From positions 2,251,001 through 2,315,000 of the forward strand of contig JAJTWR010000251.1 in the NCBI GenBank assembly GCA_021613335.1: a DNA stretch of 64,000 nt, in the 5' to 3' direction. Origin of the DNA: Whitmania pigra. Its lineage: Eukaryota; Annelida; Clitellata; Hirudinida; Haemopidae. The notes under the pieces are model-generated. The model did no database searches, was not told the DNA's origin, and saw nothing but the letters and a program-made list of their open reading frames with translations. Made by a program: the position numbers and the translations under genes. Positions 63,629 to 64,000 of this stretch are shown here, piece after piece (the stretch's first letter is position 1; every line of letters starts with the position of its first letter).

Positions 63629-64000
63629 TTAAAATTTATGACCACACACCTGTCTCGGTAAATCAGAGTCTAAAACAGGAGCTAATCCCCTCTCCTCATT
63701 GGTCAGGGGGAAAACGAGCGGACCAATGGGATCGCAGCATCCACTTAAAGAGTCCATCCTGTTGTCAAGGGTAGACTCAAGGTCGAGTATGTAATCTATG
63801 GCACCCTGGAGCAGCTGCAGTTTCGAAATTCTCCTTCCACCGGCGTTGAGGGCTGGCGGCACAGGACACAAAGGAGGCGCGGTTAATGAATGTCCGTGAA
63901 CGTGTTCTGCCGGGTCGTCCAAAGGAACAAGTTGCAACAGTTTCAAGAAGCAATCCCTCATCTCTCTGGCACCCGAGGCAAAGACGCAATTCTCTTCTGC
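63629..64000 (-). CDS. ID/extramacrochaetae-like HLH protein, 5' end beyond the window
   Basis: ID/emc proteins are HLH factors without a basic DNA-binding region; they sequester bHLH activators. The minus-strand frame is open from the window edge. Helix 1 is MRDCFLKLLQLVP and helix 2 is RRISKLQLLQGAIDYILDLE, close to the ID pattern. The residues just before helix 1 (NCVFASGARE) are not basic, as expected for ID. The loop between the helices is about 27 residues (with HGHSLTAPPLCPVPPAL), far longer than usual. After the HLH the frame runs to a stop at 63629-63631, but a GTGTGT donor follows LPRQ at about 63650, so the real C-terminus may be in another exon. There is no sign of an intron in the loop. 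Confidence 0.7.
   Translation of the reverse strand, partial: AEENCVFASGAREMRDCFLKLLQLVPLDDPAEHVHGHSLTAPPLCPVPPALNAGGRRISKLQLLQGAIDYILDLESTLDNRMDSLSGCCDPIGPLVFPLTNEERGLAPVLDSDLPRQVCGHKF

Overview
The window is animal nuclear DNA. Genes have many short exons with GT-AG introns. Introns and intergenic DNA are AT-rich and full of ATT, CAT and GAT microsatellites. Decayed DNA transposons (Helitron, hAT, pogo/Tigger, ZMYM1-like) are present. The gene set (Capicua, SPAG16/PF20, ATP synthase F6, Artemis, an ID-type HLH protein, an FRYamide-type neuropeptide precursor) is metazoan. The RYamide-type peptide suggests a lophotrochozoan, perhaps an annelid; that placement is inference. All splice models were made by eye from reading frame, splice phase and family similarity, without alignment or transcript data.

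Layout: (1) 468-14388 (+), a complete Capicua (CIC, long form) gene in 18 coding exons, 2327 aa. (2) 16599-20515 (+), two full-length tandem enolase-like genes that have lost most catalytic residues. (3) 20799-24017 (-), a five-exon, GPI-anchored, two-domain Ly6/quiver-like gene. (4) 19461-26830 is duplicated in tandem as 26831-31919. The second unit holds a 5'-truncated third enolase copy and an intact second Ly6 gene (28169-30828). Helitron and hAT remnants and a long inverted repeat lie at the duplication junction. (5) 32098-37033 (+), SPAG16/PF20, an axonemal WD40 protein, 15 exons. (6) 37625-38292 (-), an unrecognised acidic protein with an internal repeat. (7) 39355-40451 (+), mitochondrial ATP synthase coupling factor 6. 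(8) 42.6-47.0 kb, giant ATT arrays and a small neuropeptide gene (promoter near 44324, coding exons 45960-46032 and 47488-47720). (9) 49.0-51.2 kb, a Tigger/pogo relic split by a 20-bp minisatellite and a ZMYM1-like relic. (10) 53275-57675 (-), most of Artemis (DCLRE1C) with a very long acidic tail. (11) 63629-64000 (-), the edge of an ID/emc-like HLH gene.

The most unusual content is in 16.6-31.9 kb. Two enolase paralogues keep length and fold signatures but lack the catalytic acids and the catalytic histidine. Next to them, a recently duplicated secreted two-domain Ly6 gene shows replacement-rich divergence confined to its Ly6 exons, while surrounding duplicated DNA is nearly identical. This pattern suggests neofunctionalised pseudoenzymes beside a rapidly diversifying cell-surface protein. 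The genes otherwise show no operon-like linkage.
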